Notes: generated from the letters alone by a model not told the origin. A stretch of DNA of 64,000 nt from Tolypothrix tenuis PCC 7101 (GCF_002368295.1 NZ_AP018248.1:2787977-2851976), one strand, 5' to 3'; shown: positions 16,545 to 25,439, counted from the stretch's first letter. Made by a program: numbers and translations.

Positions 16545-16738
16545 CATACGTGTCAACTTAAGTTCAAACGCTTATCCCACAAGCCTTTTACCCCTCCCCC
16601 TAACCCCTCCCCTTGCCAAGGGGAGGGGAAGTTTTGGCTTTAGACAAAACTGGGGAGGGGTAACGCGGATCTTGATGGTAGGCGATTTGAAGCAAAATCA
16701 AGTCATGATGAGGGTTTCACGTTAAGTTGACACCACTG
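16545..16738. mobile_element. Family A miniature element, copy 5, divergent interior (194 bp)
   Basis: The ends CATACGTGTCAACTTAAG and CACGTTAAGTTGACACCACTG match family A, but the interior differs (CCCCTCCCCTTGCC/AAGGGGAGGGG hairpin), so it is a second subfamily using the same termini. Perfect 9-bp duplication GGCACCAAT at 16536-16544 and 16739-16747. It sits inside a family B copy. Confidence 0.86.
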
Positions 16739-16901
16739 GGCACCAATAAGATATTTGATATACCAAAGATTGTGGATGCCGTGCCCTACTCATCTCAGAT
16801 TTGTTGTCTGCTGTCATGTTTTATGAGCCAAGAATGATGGTCATTTTTTGACTTTTGACTCTTGACTCTTGTAAAGACGCGGTTAATCGAATCTCTCCAA
16901 A

Positions 16902-16921
16902 AGACGCGATGAATCGCGTCT
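16902..16921. terminator. Perfect 9-bp-arm palindrome just past hoxF stop
   Basis: AGACGCGAT and ATCGCGTCT are separated by two bases, starting seven bases beyond the end of hoxF (16928). A related, less perfect copy lies at 16874-16892. Likely a transcription terminator or mRNA-stabilising hairpin for hoxEF. Confidence 0.6.
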
Positions 16922-16927
16922 CTACAA

Positions 16928-18574
16928 TTAAACTTTTGCGCCTTGTTTAATTAATGCTAAATACTCTTCTTTGAAATAACGTAATGTACTAAATACTGGA
17001 TTGGGTGCTGATTGTCCCAAACCACATAGGCTGGTAAATTTCACAGTTTCACAAAGTTCTTCTAGCAAAGCTAAGTCAGTCATGGAGGCTTTGCCTTCAC
17101 TAATCTTGGTTAATAAATGGTGCAATTGCACAGTTCCTACTCGACAAGGAATGCATTTACCGCAGGATTCATCCATACAGAATTCCATGAAGAAACGGGC
17201 AACATCAACCATGTTAGTGGTTTTATCCATGACGATCATGCCACCAGAACCCATCATTGAACCTAGTTGGGCAAGTGATTCATAATCTACTGGACTATTA
17301 AAAGCTGATGCGGGGATACATCCGCCGGAAGGGCCGCCTGTTTGTACGGCTTTGACTATACCGCCATTGGGTACGCCACCGCCCATTGTTTCTACAATCA
17401 GTTCCAATGGCGTTCCCATCGGTACTTCGATTAAACCAGTGTTAGTAATTTGACCAGCAAGGGCGAAAACTTTTGTGCCTTTGCTCTTTTCTGTACCGAT
17501 GCTGGCGAACCACTCAGCACCTTTGCGAATAATTGGTGAAATATTGGCGTAGGTTTCGACGTTGTTAATTAAAGTTGGATATCCCCACAACCCAGACTCA
17601 GCTGGATAGGGAGGACGGGGTTCTGGCATACCGCGTTTACCTTCAATAGATGCCATTAATGCGGTTTCTTCACCGCAAACATAAGCACCTGCACCAATAC
17701 GGATATCAACTTTAAAATCAAAGCGGGAGTCAAAAATTTGAGTGCCTAAAATACCCAAACGTTGCGCTTGGCGAATGGCAATTTGTAAGCGGTTAATGGC
17801 GGTAGGATATTCAGCGCGCACGTAGATGTATCCTTGCTCTGCACCGACAGCATAAGCTGCGATCGCCATTCCTTCTAAAACACGATGGGGATCGCTTTCT
17901 AAAATGCTGCGATCCATGAATGCACCAGGATCTCCTTCATCGGCGTTGCAAATTACAAATTTGCGATCGCCTTTAGCTTTAGCGACTGTTGCCCATTTCA
18001 CCCCTGTGGGATAACCAGCACCACCTCTACCCCGCAAACCACTGCGAGTAATGGTATCGATGACATCTGCTGGAGTTTTTTCCCGCAGTACGTGATAAAG
18101 CGCTTGATAACCCTTAGCTGCAATATAAGATTGAATGCGTTCGGGATCGACTTTGCCACTGTTTTCTAAAACAATTGGCATTTGATAGGTAAAAAATGGC
18201 TGCGCTAAATCACCTTTTTGCACTGTGGTTTCGCCACCAGTTAGAGTGCCAATAATCGAAGGTGCATCTGCTGGTGCTACTTTTTCGTAAAGCGTACCGA
18301 GGGTTTCTTCGGCAACTGGTTTATCTACTGAAGATTGTTTAATTTCTCCCTTGACTTCAACTAATGGCCCTTGACAGCACAAGCGCATACAACCAACGCC
18401 AGTTACTTGCACTTGTGCTTCTAAACCTGCAGCTGAGACAGCTGCATCCAAACTTTTCTTGACAGCTTCGGAATTAGCAGACAGACAACCCGCCGCCATA
18501 CAACAGCGAACTTGCACTGGTTTCTCAGAAGCACGTTCTTTTTGGCCAATTTCAACTAATTCAGCTAGATCCAT
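16928..18574 (-). CDS. hoxF: NAD(P)-linked bidirectional hydrogenase diaphorase subunit HoxF
   Basis: This 548-residue NuoF homologue has an extra N-terminal thioredoxin-like [2Fe-2S] domain (Cys in RCCMAAGC and GCMRLCCQG, about 23-95). The core has the FMN/NADH site GRGGAGYPTGVKW near 185-197, NADEGDPGAFMDR, and the C-terminal [4Fe-4S] motif CGKCIPCRVGT. HoxEFU form the diaphorase that passes electrons between NAD(P)H or ferredoxin and the HoxYH nickel-iron hydrogenase. It lies three bases after hoxE on the same strand, clearly an operon. hoxU, hoxY and hoxH are not present anywhere in the 17 kb downstream or elsewhere in the window; in some Nostocales the hox genes are split, and in strains without the hydrogenase hoxEF may persist alone. 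A palindromic terminator follows. Confidence 0.93.
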   Translation of the reverse strand: MDLAELVEIGQKERASEKPVQVRCCMAAGCLSANSEAVKKSLDAAVSAAGLEAQVQVTGVGCMRLCCQGPLVEVKGEIKQSSVDKPVAEETLGTLYEKVAPADAPSIIGTLTGGETTVQKGDLAQPFFTYQMPIVLENSGKVDPERIQSYIAAKGYQALYHVLREKTPADVIDTITRSGLRGRGGAGYPTGVKWATVAKAKGDRKFVICNADEGDPGAFMDRSILESDPHRVLEGMAIAAYAVGAEQGYIYVRAEYPTAINRLQIAIRQAQRLGILGTQIFDSRFDFKVDIRIGAGAYVCGEETALMASIEGKRGMPEPRPPYPAESGLWGYPTLINNVETYANISPIIRKGAEWFASIGTEKSKGTKVFALAGQITNTGLIEVPMGTPLELIVETMGGGVPNGGIVKAVQTGGPSGGCIPASAFNSPVDYESLAQLGSMMGSGGMIVMDKTTNMVDVARFFMEFCMDESCGKCIPCRVGTVQLHHLLTKISEGKASMTDLALLEELCETVKFTSLCGLGQSAPNPVFSTLRYFKEEYLALIKQGAKV

Positions 18575-18577
18575 GTT

Positions 18578-19123
18578 TTAGCCTTCCTTTGTGCTTTCTG
18601 CGGTGCAGTGGTGTATCCATTCATGTACTGATTCAGCAGTTTGATTTCCTAAGACAGCGCCATCAAAAACTACAGCTGGTGCAATTCCACAAGCACCTAG
18701 ACACCTTGCAGTTAACAATGAAACTTGTCCATCAGGTGTGGTTTCACCTGCGCGAATGTTGTCAGATTTTTCTAACTCTGTCAAAATCGCTTGCGCGCCT
18801 TTGACGTAACAAGCCGTACCCGTACAAATCACACAACTATGTGCGCCACTTGGTGCTAATGAAAATAAGTGATAAAAAGTTGCAACACCATACACTCGGC
18901 TAGGTGGCAATTTTAAACTTTGGGCAACGTAAATTAATACATCTGTTTCTAAATAGCCAAAGAGTTCCTGTGCTTTATGCAGAATCTCAATGAGTGCATC
19001 TTGTTGATACTGATAGCGTTTAATAGTTGCATCCAGCATCTTAAAGCGTTTATCACCACTAGCGTGTGTTGCTGAAGATGCTGTTTTGCTGTTTTTCGGT
19101 TGAGCAGCAGATGCTGAATTCAT
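18578..19123 (-). CDS. hoxE: Bidirectional hydrogenase diaphorase subunit HoxE
   Basis: This 181-residue NuoE-like thioredoxin-fold protein carries one [2Fe-2S] cluster. The ligands are visible as the pair in CTGTACYVKG and the pair in ARCLGACGIAP, the usual CX4C...CX3C pattern. The N-terminal 25 residues are Ser/Ala/Lys-rich and probably disordered, followed by the helix ALIEILHKAQELFGYL typical of NuoE. It is the first gene of the hoxEF pair (3-bp gap). The upstream 700 bp consist of low-complexity repeats and inverted repeats rather than a recognisable regulator site, although LexA and AbrB-type proteins regulate hox genes in related cyanobacteria; no operator could be identified by eye. 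Confidence 0.93.
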   Translation of the reverse strand: MNSASAAQPKNSKTASSATHASGDKRFKMLDATIKRYQYQQDALIEILHKAQELFGYLETDVLIYVAQSLKLPPSRVYGVATFYHLFSLAPSGAHSCVICTGTACYVKGAQAILTELEKSDNIRAGETTPDGQVSLLTARCLGACGIAPAVVFDGAVLGNQTAESVHEWIHHCTAESTKEG

Positions 19124-19211
19124 AAATTTGAGCCTTTTGTTTAGAAGTTCTATATAGCTTCCGCTACCGTGTCAAGCTGCTCTTAGCCTGACAGTGAAGT
19201 TATATGGGAAT

Positions 19212-19729
19212 AATTTGAGGAACTTGTGAGGATGGGGGAATGGGGAATGGGGACTGGGGATTGGGGATTGGGGATTGGGTAATGGGGATTGGGTAATGGG
19301 GAATGAGTAATGGGGATTGGGTAATGGATGTTGGGAAGTGTCAATAATTGTTAATTGGTGTTGGGGTTGGGTGTTTGGTGTTTCTTATTTACCCTTATCT
19401 CTCATCTTTCTCATCCCCCTAGGCCCCCAGGGCTGATTCATTCGATAAGGTATGTATTTTGTCAATATGATTGGCGATAAATATTCGGGCAAAAGTCATG
19501 AATTATTGACCATATTGATGCCTAAGATTGAATGCCAATTGAATACCTTGCTGATTTTTCATCTCCTGAACCCTTGATTTTTCAAGGCTTTTAGGGAATG
19601 AAACAGCCCTGCCCTAGGCCCCAGTCCCTAGTCCCCAGTCCCTAATCCCCAGTCCCTAATCCCCAGTCCCCAATCCCCAGTCGCCAGTCCCTAACCCCCG
19701 ATCCCCAATCCTCACAAGTTCCTCAAATT
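19212..19729. repeat. Composite element bounded by 22-bp perfect inverted repeats, with a nested inner palindrome
   Basis: The left terminus (19212-19233, starting AATTTGAGGAACTTG) is perfectly complementary to the right terminus (19708-19729, ending CAAGTTCCTCAAATT). Inside are GGGGATT heptamer arrays on the left and the complementary AATCCCC type on the right, then an inner inverted pair CAGGGCTGATTCATTC (19428-19443) and GAATGAAACAGCCCTG (19596-19611). A solo copy of the 22-bp terminus is at 27526-27547. No ORF is present in 19124-19896. Confidence 0.75.
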
Positions 19730-19896
19730 CTTTGCTTACCTTGAAAGTAAAGCCGAGATTGTATAACTCCTTGAGTTACGCCAGACATAGGAATTCAAAA
19801 TTCAAAATGCTAAACATATAAATTTTGGATTCTAGGGTAGCTAGAGGATTGCTATTGCAAAAATTCTTTAAATCAATCAGTTTGCAGGAGCTAGCT

Positions 19897-20595
19897 ATGA
19901 GAAACCAACATAATCATTCTGTTCAACATGAATACCTAATTGGTTTTATGCTACTCCTGCTCATGGTAGTTGGAGGAAGTGGTTTGTGGGCTTGGCAAAC
20001 AACAAAACCTGCCAATTCACCAACTAATCCTTCCCAATTAGATAATTCTCCGGCTTCACAGGTTCCACCCAATGTAGTTTCGCCACCCAAAAAACAAACA
20101 ACAGTTACTAAACCAGCAGTAAAATTAGCGCCGAAAGTTCAACCAGCAGCAATACAATTACAACCTCAAACTTATTGGGTAAAAGTTGAAGGTACAAAAA
20201 TTCATTTAGTGCCGCAATCGGTTACTGTTCAAGATAAGGCTTCTAAAGAAGTGGCTTTAAAAGCAGCGCTGAATAATATGCTGACCAATCCTCAAACTAA
20301 TAACTTGAGTACTACAATTCCTGCTAATACGAAGTTATTAGGGTTGCAAATCACCCCCACAGGAATTTATGTAAACCTGTCAGGTGAATTTGCCTCTGGA
20401 GGTGGTACTAGTTCAATGGTTTATCGAGTTGCTCAAGTTTTGTACACAGCCAGTAGTCTAGAACCTAATGCTCAAGTTTTTATTTCTATAGATGGCAAGC
20501 TACTGGATGAAAGTTATCCTCTTGGTGGTGAAGGTATTACTTTGAAAGCACCTCTAACCCGTAAAGAATTCACTGAAGATTTTTCTATTGAATGA
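19897..20595 (+). CDS. GerMN domain protein, membrane-anchored
   Basis: From ATG 19897 (AGGAG six bases upstream) the protein has 232 residues. A frame open from 19825 would add 24, but lacks a ribosome binding site. There is one N-terminal transmembrane helix (LIGFMLLLLMVVGGSGLW, about 15-32), a Pro/Thr/Lys-rich linker (about 35-90), and a C-terminal GerMN domain with ALNNMLTNPQ, LLGLQITPTGIYVNLSG and VYRVAQVLYTASSLEP. GerMN domains occur in spore germination proteins and in many non-sporulating bacteria and are thought to bind ligand or cell-wall components outside the membrane. It is transcribed alone, followed 100 bp later by a small gene. Confidence 0.87.
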   Translation: MRNQHNHSVQHEYLIGFMLLLLMVVGGSGLWAWQTTKPANSPTNPSQLDNSPASQVPPNVVSPPKKQTTVTKPAVKLAPKVQPAAIQLQPQTYWVKVEGTKIHLVPQSVTVQDKASKEVALKAALNNMLTNPQTNNLSTTIPANTKLLGLQITPTGIYVNLSGEFASGGGTSSMVYRVAQVLYTASSLEPNAQVFISIDGKLLDESYPLGGEGITLKAPLTRKEFTEDFSIE

Positions 20596-20696
20596 TGAAT
20601 GATGAAAGTATCTTAAACAATTATTATCTTTAATAATAGATACTTGCAATTTCATTCTCTGAGTTAAATAACTGTTTTGTACTCTGGAGAAAAATT

Positions 20697-20873
20697 ATGT
20701 CTACTACAACTAAAATTGGGCAAATCTTACAGGCGATTGTTGAAGTTCCGCAACAAGTGATTCGCTATATCTCTACTGGCGCGGCTAGAGCTTTTACACC
20801 AAGTAACGATAATTATCCAGCTACAGGAGTACAACCATACGAAGGCGATCCTCCTGAACAAAAACATTTTTAA
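20697..20873 (+). CDS. Small hypothetical protein, 58 residues
   Basis: ATG at 20697 is preceded by GGAGA at an ideal distance and the frame runs 58 codons to TAA at 20871-20873. The product starts MSTTTKIGQILQAIVEVP, continues QQVIRYISTGAARAF and ends with an acidic, proline-rich tail (YEGDPPEQKHF). It has an amphipathic helix followed by a disordered tail and no membrane segment. I do not recognise a named family, but codon use, ribosome binding site and protein-like composition argue that it is real. It lies between the GerMN gene and the DUF442-like phosphatase, all on the plus strand. Confidence 0.68.
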   Translation: MSTTTKIGQILQAIVEVPQQVIRYISTGAARAFTPSNDNYPATGVQPYEGDPPEQKHF

Positions 20874-21081
20874 TTCCTTGGTGAAATGGATTAAAGGATA
20901 AATTTTATGTTGCTGGGATTTACCACAAAAAAACACCCTGTATTCTACCTGATCAAGCTCAAGTTTAGGGTTAAGAAAGCAACGTTTTGGTGTGGGAATT
21001 TTATTCGGCAATGTAGGGTATTTTACCAGACTTATATCTCAATTCTTTAATTCATTATTCACCGCTTGGGAGGAGGGAGGG

Positions 21082-21489
21082 ATGGACACAATCAGAAAAA
21101 TTAATAACGAATTAACTATTGCCGGACAAATTGATTCCGAAGAATTAAAAAAGCTTGCTGATGAGGGCTATAAGTCTGTACTAAATTTGCGATCGCCTGA
21201 CGAAATGGGTTTTCAAAGCAGCGAGCAGCTTTACGCTCAGTTACTGGGATTACATTATGCTAATCTGCCAATAAAACTGACAGAAATTAATTCTCTAAAT
21301 ACAGTCCAGGTATTTCAAAAAATTGTTGAACTACCCAAACCAACAGTCATACATTGTGATAGCTCCGTGCGGGCGATCGCAATGGTATTAATGTATCTGG
21401 CTACCAGACAAGGTATGTCTTTAGAACAAGCGTTTAAACAAGCAGAAAACTTGGGTTTATTAGATGATGCCATCAAGGTAAGATTGTGA
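21082..21489 (+). CDS. DUF442/Blh-type protein phosphatase-like protein (dual-specificity phosphatase fold)
   Basis: Starting at ATG 21082, which has a strong GGAGG tract just upstream, the protein has 135 residues; the frame is open from 20992 but that part is preceded by no ribosome binding site. It matches the beta-lactamase-hydrolase-like/DUF442 family: KINNELTIAGQIDSEELKKLADEGYKSVLNLRSPDE resembles the family's opening and the phosphate loop is HCDSSVRA (Cys and Arg separated by four residues, as in DUF442 proteins, where the usual form is CxSGTR). Cys and Arg are both kept, but the Gly is Ser, so activity may be altered. Cytoplasmic, substrate unknown; single-gene unit. Confidence 0.8.
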   Translation: MDTIRKINNELTIAGQIDSEELKKLADEGYKSVLNLRSPDEMGFQSSEQLYAQLLGLHYANLPIKLTEINSLNTVQVFQKIVELPKPTVIHCDSSVRAIAMVLMYLATRQGMSLEQAFKQAENLGLLDDAIKVRL

Positions 21490-21692
21490 GCAATAATCTA
21501 TAGGTAAAGTTTGATTTTTCATGCATAGGCGTGAAATTTACTTTATCTGTACAACCTTTTTCAATAATTACTTATCCCAAGCATAAAGTCATGGGATAAT
21601 TAATTACAAATTACGAATTATTAATTACAAATTATATTAACAGTTGGCACTTAAATTCTGCCTTTCTTGATAACCCAACACCGAACAAGATC

Positions 21693-24596
21693 ATGGCATC
21701 ATCTCATCAGCCTATCTGGGCATTATCGGTTGAAGAGGTCTATGAGTCACTAGGGAGCGCTACCAATGGCTTATCGGCAGATGAAGCTCAAGAAAGATTT
21801 GCACAATTCGGCGCAAACGAGTTACCAGAACCAGTTCATCGTCCTTTATGGCTGCGTTTTACTGACCAACTAACTCATTTCATGGCTTTGCTGCTTTGGG
21901 TTGCAGGTATTTTAGCGTTTATTTCGCGGACACCTGAACTCGGCTGGGCAATTTGGGCAGTAATCTGGATTAACGCTATCTTTAGCTTTTGGCAGGAGTT
22001 CCAAGCAGAACAAGCGCTATCGGCTTTAAAAAAAGTATTGCCGATGCAGGTGAAAGTGTATCGAGATGGGGAACTGAAGCAAATCCCCGCGCGAGAGTTG
22101 GTGCGTGGTGATGTGATGCAGTTAGAAGAAGGCGATCGCGTTTCTGCTGATGCACGGTTGGTATCTGCGGATAACTTGTATTTGGATGTATCAGTGATGA
22201 CAGGGGAGTCTTTACCCGTGGCGCGGAATGCTTATCCGGTAAGGTTGCGGGAAGCTGTACCGATTCGCGGCGGTAACACCTTGCTACGTCCAGGGGAGCA
22301 GCCAATGCAAGAAAAGGTGAATCCCTCGGAAATTGCCAATTTAGTGTTAGCAGGTTCGACTGTCGCCGCCGGACGTGCTGTAGCGGTGGTTTATGCTACG
22401 GGTGCCCAGACGGAATTTGGACAGGTTGCCCATTTAACAACAGTAGTCAAGCGGGAACCCAGCACCTTAGAAGTCCAGGTGGCTTATATCGTGCGGATTA
22501 TCACTGCGATCGCTGTCAGCATGGGAATTATTGTTTTCTTGCTGGCGTATTTTTTGGTGGGTATAGAAGTCAAAGAAAGCTTTATTTTTGCGATCGGGAT
22601 TATTGTGGCACTCGTGCCAGAAGGATTATTACCAACTGTCACCTTATCTCTGGCGATTGGTGTGCGACGCATGGCTAGGCGCAATGCCCTAGTCAGGCGG
22701 CTGTCATCTGTGGAAACCCTCAGCGCTACCACTGTGATTTGCACCGATAAAACAGGGACGCTGACCAAAAATGAAATGACAGTGCGCTATCTCTGGTTAC
22801 CCGAAGAGTCTCATCCTTCTAGTTCCCAGGCTTTGATTGAGGTCACAGGTGCAGGTTACGATCCCACAGTTGGTAAGGTGAGATTACCATCAGATACCGC
22901 TGTCGCCTGGAAAGCAAATCTTTTACTCATCGGTTCTGCCCTTTGTTCTAACGCCCGCCTAATTCACCTAACAGCCCCTAGCCGTTGGCAAGAAATTGGC
23001 GATCCAACAGAAGCAGCGTTGCTAGTAGTAGCCGCTAAAGCGGGACTGAATTTAGAAAATTTACAACAACAGTTACCACGGTTGCGTGAGATTCCCTTCG
23101 ATTCCCGCCGCCGGATGATGACAGTGGTACTAAATTGGCAAGCTGCGGCATTATGGCAAGATGAATTGCCCTATTTAGCATTTACCAAAGGTGCACCTCT
23201 AGAAGTTTTGAAGCATTGCCATACAATTCTGCATGATGGCACCGTACAGGAATTAACCCACGAGGCTTGGGATGATGTTGTCCAAGCTAATGATGATTTA
23301 GCAAGGCAAGGATTTCGCGTTTTGGGACTGGCGGCGCGCCGGGGTAGCCAAGAGTTACTGGATCTCAAAGCCCAGGATCTAGAGCAAAACCTGATTTTTA
23401 TTGGTTTGGTGGCTATGTTCGATCCGCCTCGAGAAGAGGTAGCCGATGCGATCGCTAAATGTCATCAAGCTGGTATCAAAGTCACAATGGTAACTGGCGA
23501 TTATGGCTTGACTGCGGAAGCGATCGCCCGCAATATTGGTTTGGTAGCTGATAAGGTACGCGTCGTTACTGGTGAAGGCATGGGACATATCTCCGATGCC
23601 CAACTACAGCAAATTGTTAAATATCGCGAAGGTTTAGTGTTTGCGCGGATGTCACCAGAACACAAACTGCGCCTCGTCCAAGCTTATAAAGATATTGGGG
23701 AAGTAGTAGCAGTCACAGGCGACGGTGTGAACGATGCACCTGCCCTACGTGCGGCGAATATTGGCATTGCGATGGGATTGAACGGCACAGATGTTGCCAG
23801 AGAAGCCGCCGACATTGTACTGACAGACGACAACTTTGCCACCATTGTCGCCGCAGTTGAGCAGGGGCGCTCAGTCTATCAGAACATTCGCAAGTTTATG
23901 ACCTATATTTTGGCATCCAACGTTGCTGAACTGGTGCCATTTCTGTTAATGGTTACCCTCAAAATCCCGCCAGCGTTAATCATTATGCAAATTCTGATCG
24001 TGGATTTGGGAACCGATATCATCCCAGCCCTGGCACTAGGTGCTGAACGTGCCGAAGCAGGTACAATGCAAATGCCGCCTCGTGCCAAATCTAAACCACT
24101 ACTGGATCGTTCTTTACTGTTACGCGCCTACTGTTTCTTAGGATTAATTGAAGCAGCTTTAGGGATGGCTGGCTTCTTCATGGTTTGGCAAAGCTACGGT
24201 TACAACTTGGCATCATTGCAAGCGATCGCACCAGCAATTCTTTCTCGCACCGCCGATCCTGCGATCGCCTTGATTTACGCTCAAGCCACTACTATGACTT
24301 TAGCAATTATTGTTGCTTGTCAAGACGGTAACGTTTTTGCTTGTCGTTCAGAACGGACTTCAATTTTACGATTAGGAATCTTTTCCAATCCTTTCATCTG
24401 GCTGGGAATTGCTACAGAATGGACGTTGATTATCGCCATCATTGAAATTCCCCCTCTAAGGCATATCTTCTCTACTTCTCCATTGACACTTTGGCAATGG
24501 TTGTTTCTGTTAATCTGTCCGCCACTTTTATTAGGTGCAGAAGAATTACGTAAAACTTGGCTGCGTAAAAGACGGCGACGCAAAATCTTAAATTAG
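21693..24596 (+). CDS. P-type cation-transporting ATPase, Na,K-ATPase-like (P2 type)
   Basis: This is a 967-residue, full-length P2 ATPase. It has an actuator domain with VMTGESLPV, phosphorylation motif CTDKTGTLTKNEM with Asp near 351, ATP-binding KGAPLEVL, hinge VTGDGVNDAPALR, and ten predicted membrane helices. Helix 4 reads VPEGLLPTVTLSLAIG and helix 6 VDLGTDIIPALALGAERAE; these resemble the PEGLLAT and DLGTDxxPAxxLxxE segments of animal Na,K- and H,K-ATPases (P2C) more than the PEGLP and D(N/G)xPA forms of calcium pumps. It therefore probably exports Na+ (possibly exchanging K+), useful for salt tolerance. Transcribed alone, with a leader of about 200 bp; no beta-subunit gene nearby. Ion specificity is inference. 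Confidence 0.92.
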   Translation: MASSHQPIWALSVEEVYESLGSATNGLSADEAQERFAQFGANELPEPVHRPLWLRFTDQLTHFMALLLWVAGILAFISRTPELGWAIWAVIWINAIFSFWQEFQAEQALSALKKVLPMQVKVYRDGELKQIPARELVRGDVMQLEEGDRVSADARLVSADNLYLDVSVMTGESLPVARNAYPVRLREAVPIRGGNTLLRPGEQPMQEKVNPSEIANLVLAGSTVAAGRAVAVVYATGAQTEFGQVAHLTTVVKREPSTLEVQVAYIVRIITAIAVSMGIIVFLLAYFLVGIEVKESFIFAIGIIVALVPEGLLPTVTLSLAIGVRRMARRNALVRRLSSVETLSATTVICTDKTGTLTKNEMTVRYLWLPEESHPSSSQALIEVTGAGYDPTVGKVRLPSDTAVAWKANLLLIGSALCSNARLIHLTAPSRWQEIGDPTEAALLVVAAKAGLNLENLQQQLPRLREIPFDSRRRMMTVVLNWQAAALWQDELPYLAFTKGAPLEVLKHCHTILHDGTVQELTHEAWDDVVQANDDLARQGFRVLGLAARRGSQELLDLKAQDLEQNLIFIGLVAMFDPPREEVADAIAKCHQAGIKVTMVTGDYGLTAEAIARNIGLVADKVRVVTGEGMGHISDAQLQQIVKYREGLVFARMSPEHKLRLVQAYKDIGEVVAVTGDGVNDAPALRAANIGIAMGLNGTDVAREAADIVLTDDNFATIVAAVEQGRSVYQNIRKFMTYILASNVAELVPFLLMVTLKIPPALIIMQILIVDLGTDIIPALALGAERAEAGTMQMPPRAKSKPLLDRSLLLRAYCFLGLIEAALGMAGFFMVWQSYGYNLASLQAIAPAILSRTADPAIALIYAQATTMTLAIIVACQDGNVFACRSERTSILRLGIFSNPFIWLGIATEWTLIIAIIEIPPLRHIFSTSPLTLWQWLFLLICPPLLLGAEELRKTWLRKRRRRKILN

Positions 24597-24655
24597 ATGA
24601 GATGGAGAATTTTCGTCATTAATTATCTTGTACTGTATCTACAAAATCAATTTCT

Positions 24656-25348
24656 ATGCTAGAACAACAACCCGAACAATTACGCCTTCGCGTTCAACAA
24701 TTAGCGACAGAAGCTTTAGAAAAATCATCACCATCGGCATGGTTTGAAGTTTTATATGCCGAAGCTAAAGGTGATGCAGCACAAGTACCTTGGGCAAAGT
24801 TAGCACCTCATCCTTATTTGCAAGATTGGCTAACAAATCATCCGTTTTCTGCTCAAGGAAAAAAAGCATTAGTAATAGGCTGTGGCTTAGGAGATGATGC
24901 GGAAGCCTTAGCCAAACTGGGATTTGAGGTAACAGCCTTTGATATTTCACCGACTGCGATCGCCTGGTGTCAACAGCGATTTCCTGATTCGACTGTGAAA
25001 TATGTAATCGCAGATTTATTGGCAATTCCCTCAGAATGGCATCTTGGCTTTGATTTTGTCTTTGAATGTCGCAATATTCAAGCTTTGCCCTTAAATTTAC
25101 GTTCTTCTATTATTAATTCTATCGCTGATATTGTTGCTCCTAGCGGCACACTCTTAATAATTACTCGCGTACGAGATACAGAAATGGAACCCTCCGGCCC
25201 GCCTTGGTCGTTATCTAACGCTGAATTAGCAGAGTTAGAAAATTTAGGCTTACATAAAGTAGAGCAGATTGAATTTTTAGAGTCTCAAGAAACTGATGTT
25301 AGACAAGTAAGAATTCAATATCATAAGCCCGTAAAACTGATTTATTAA
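24656..25348 (+). CDS. SAM-dependent methyltransferase of the TPMT-like class I type
   Basis: This 230-residue protein has the class I motif I in ALVIGCGLGDDAEALA (about 70-85), an acidic residue ending strand 2 in VTAFDISPTAI, motif II-like VKYVIADLLAIP and motif IV DFVFECRNIQAL. Leading WFEVLYAEAKGD and PWAKLAPHPYL recall the thiopurine methyltransferase family opening. These enzymes methylate small S, Se or Te compounds or other electron-rich groups. It lies 60 bp after the P-type ATPase and may be transcribed with it, though nothing links the functions. Substrate unknown. Confidence 0.85.
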   Translation: MLEQQPEQLRLRVQQLATEALEKSSPSAWFEVLYAEAKGDAAQVPWAKLAPHPYLQDWLTNHPFSAQGKKALVIGCGLGDDAEALAKLGFEVTAFDISPTAIAWCQQRFPDSTVKYVIADLLAIPSEWHLGFDFVFECRNIQALPLNLRSSIINSIADIVAPSGTLLIITRVRDTEMEPSGPPWSLSNAELAELENLGLHKVEQIEFLESQETDVRQVRIQYHKPVKLIY

Positions 25349-25439
25349 CAAGGCTTTTACAAGTTTATGATTGTTCACAACCAAGCTGTTCAGCGTCAAA
25401 TATCAAATGTTTAAAACTTCTTGAACTTTAGCTCTTTTC

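Noticed and set aside
19231..19710. Possible CRISPR array in the repetitive region upstream of hoxE
   Set aside because: Repeats are short heptamers without regularly sized unique spacers, arranged as inverted arms, not direct repeats with spacers.
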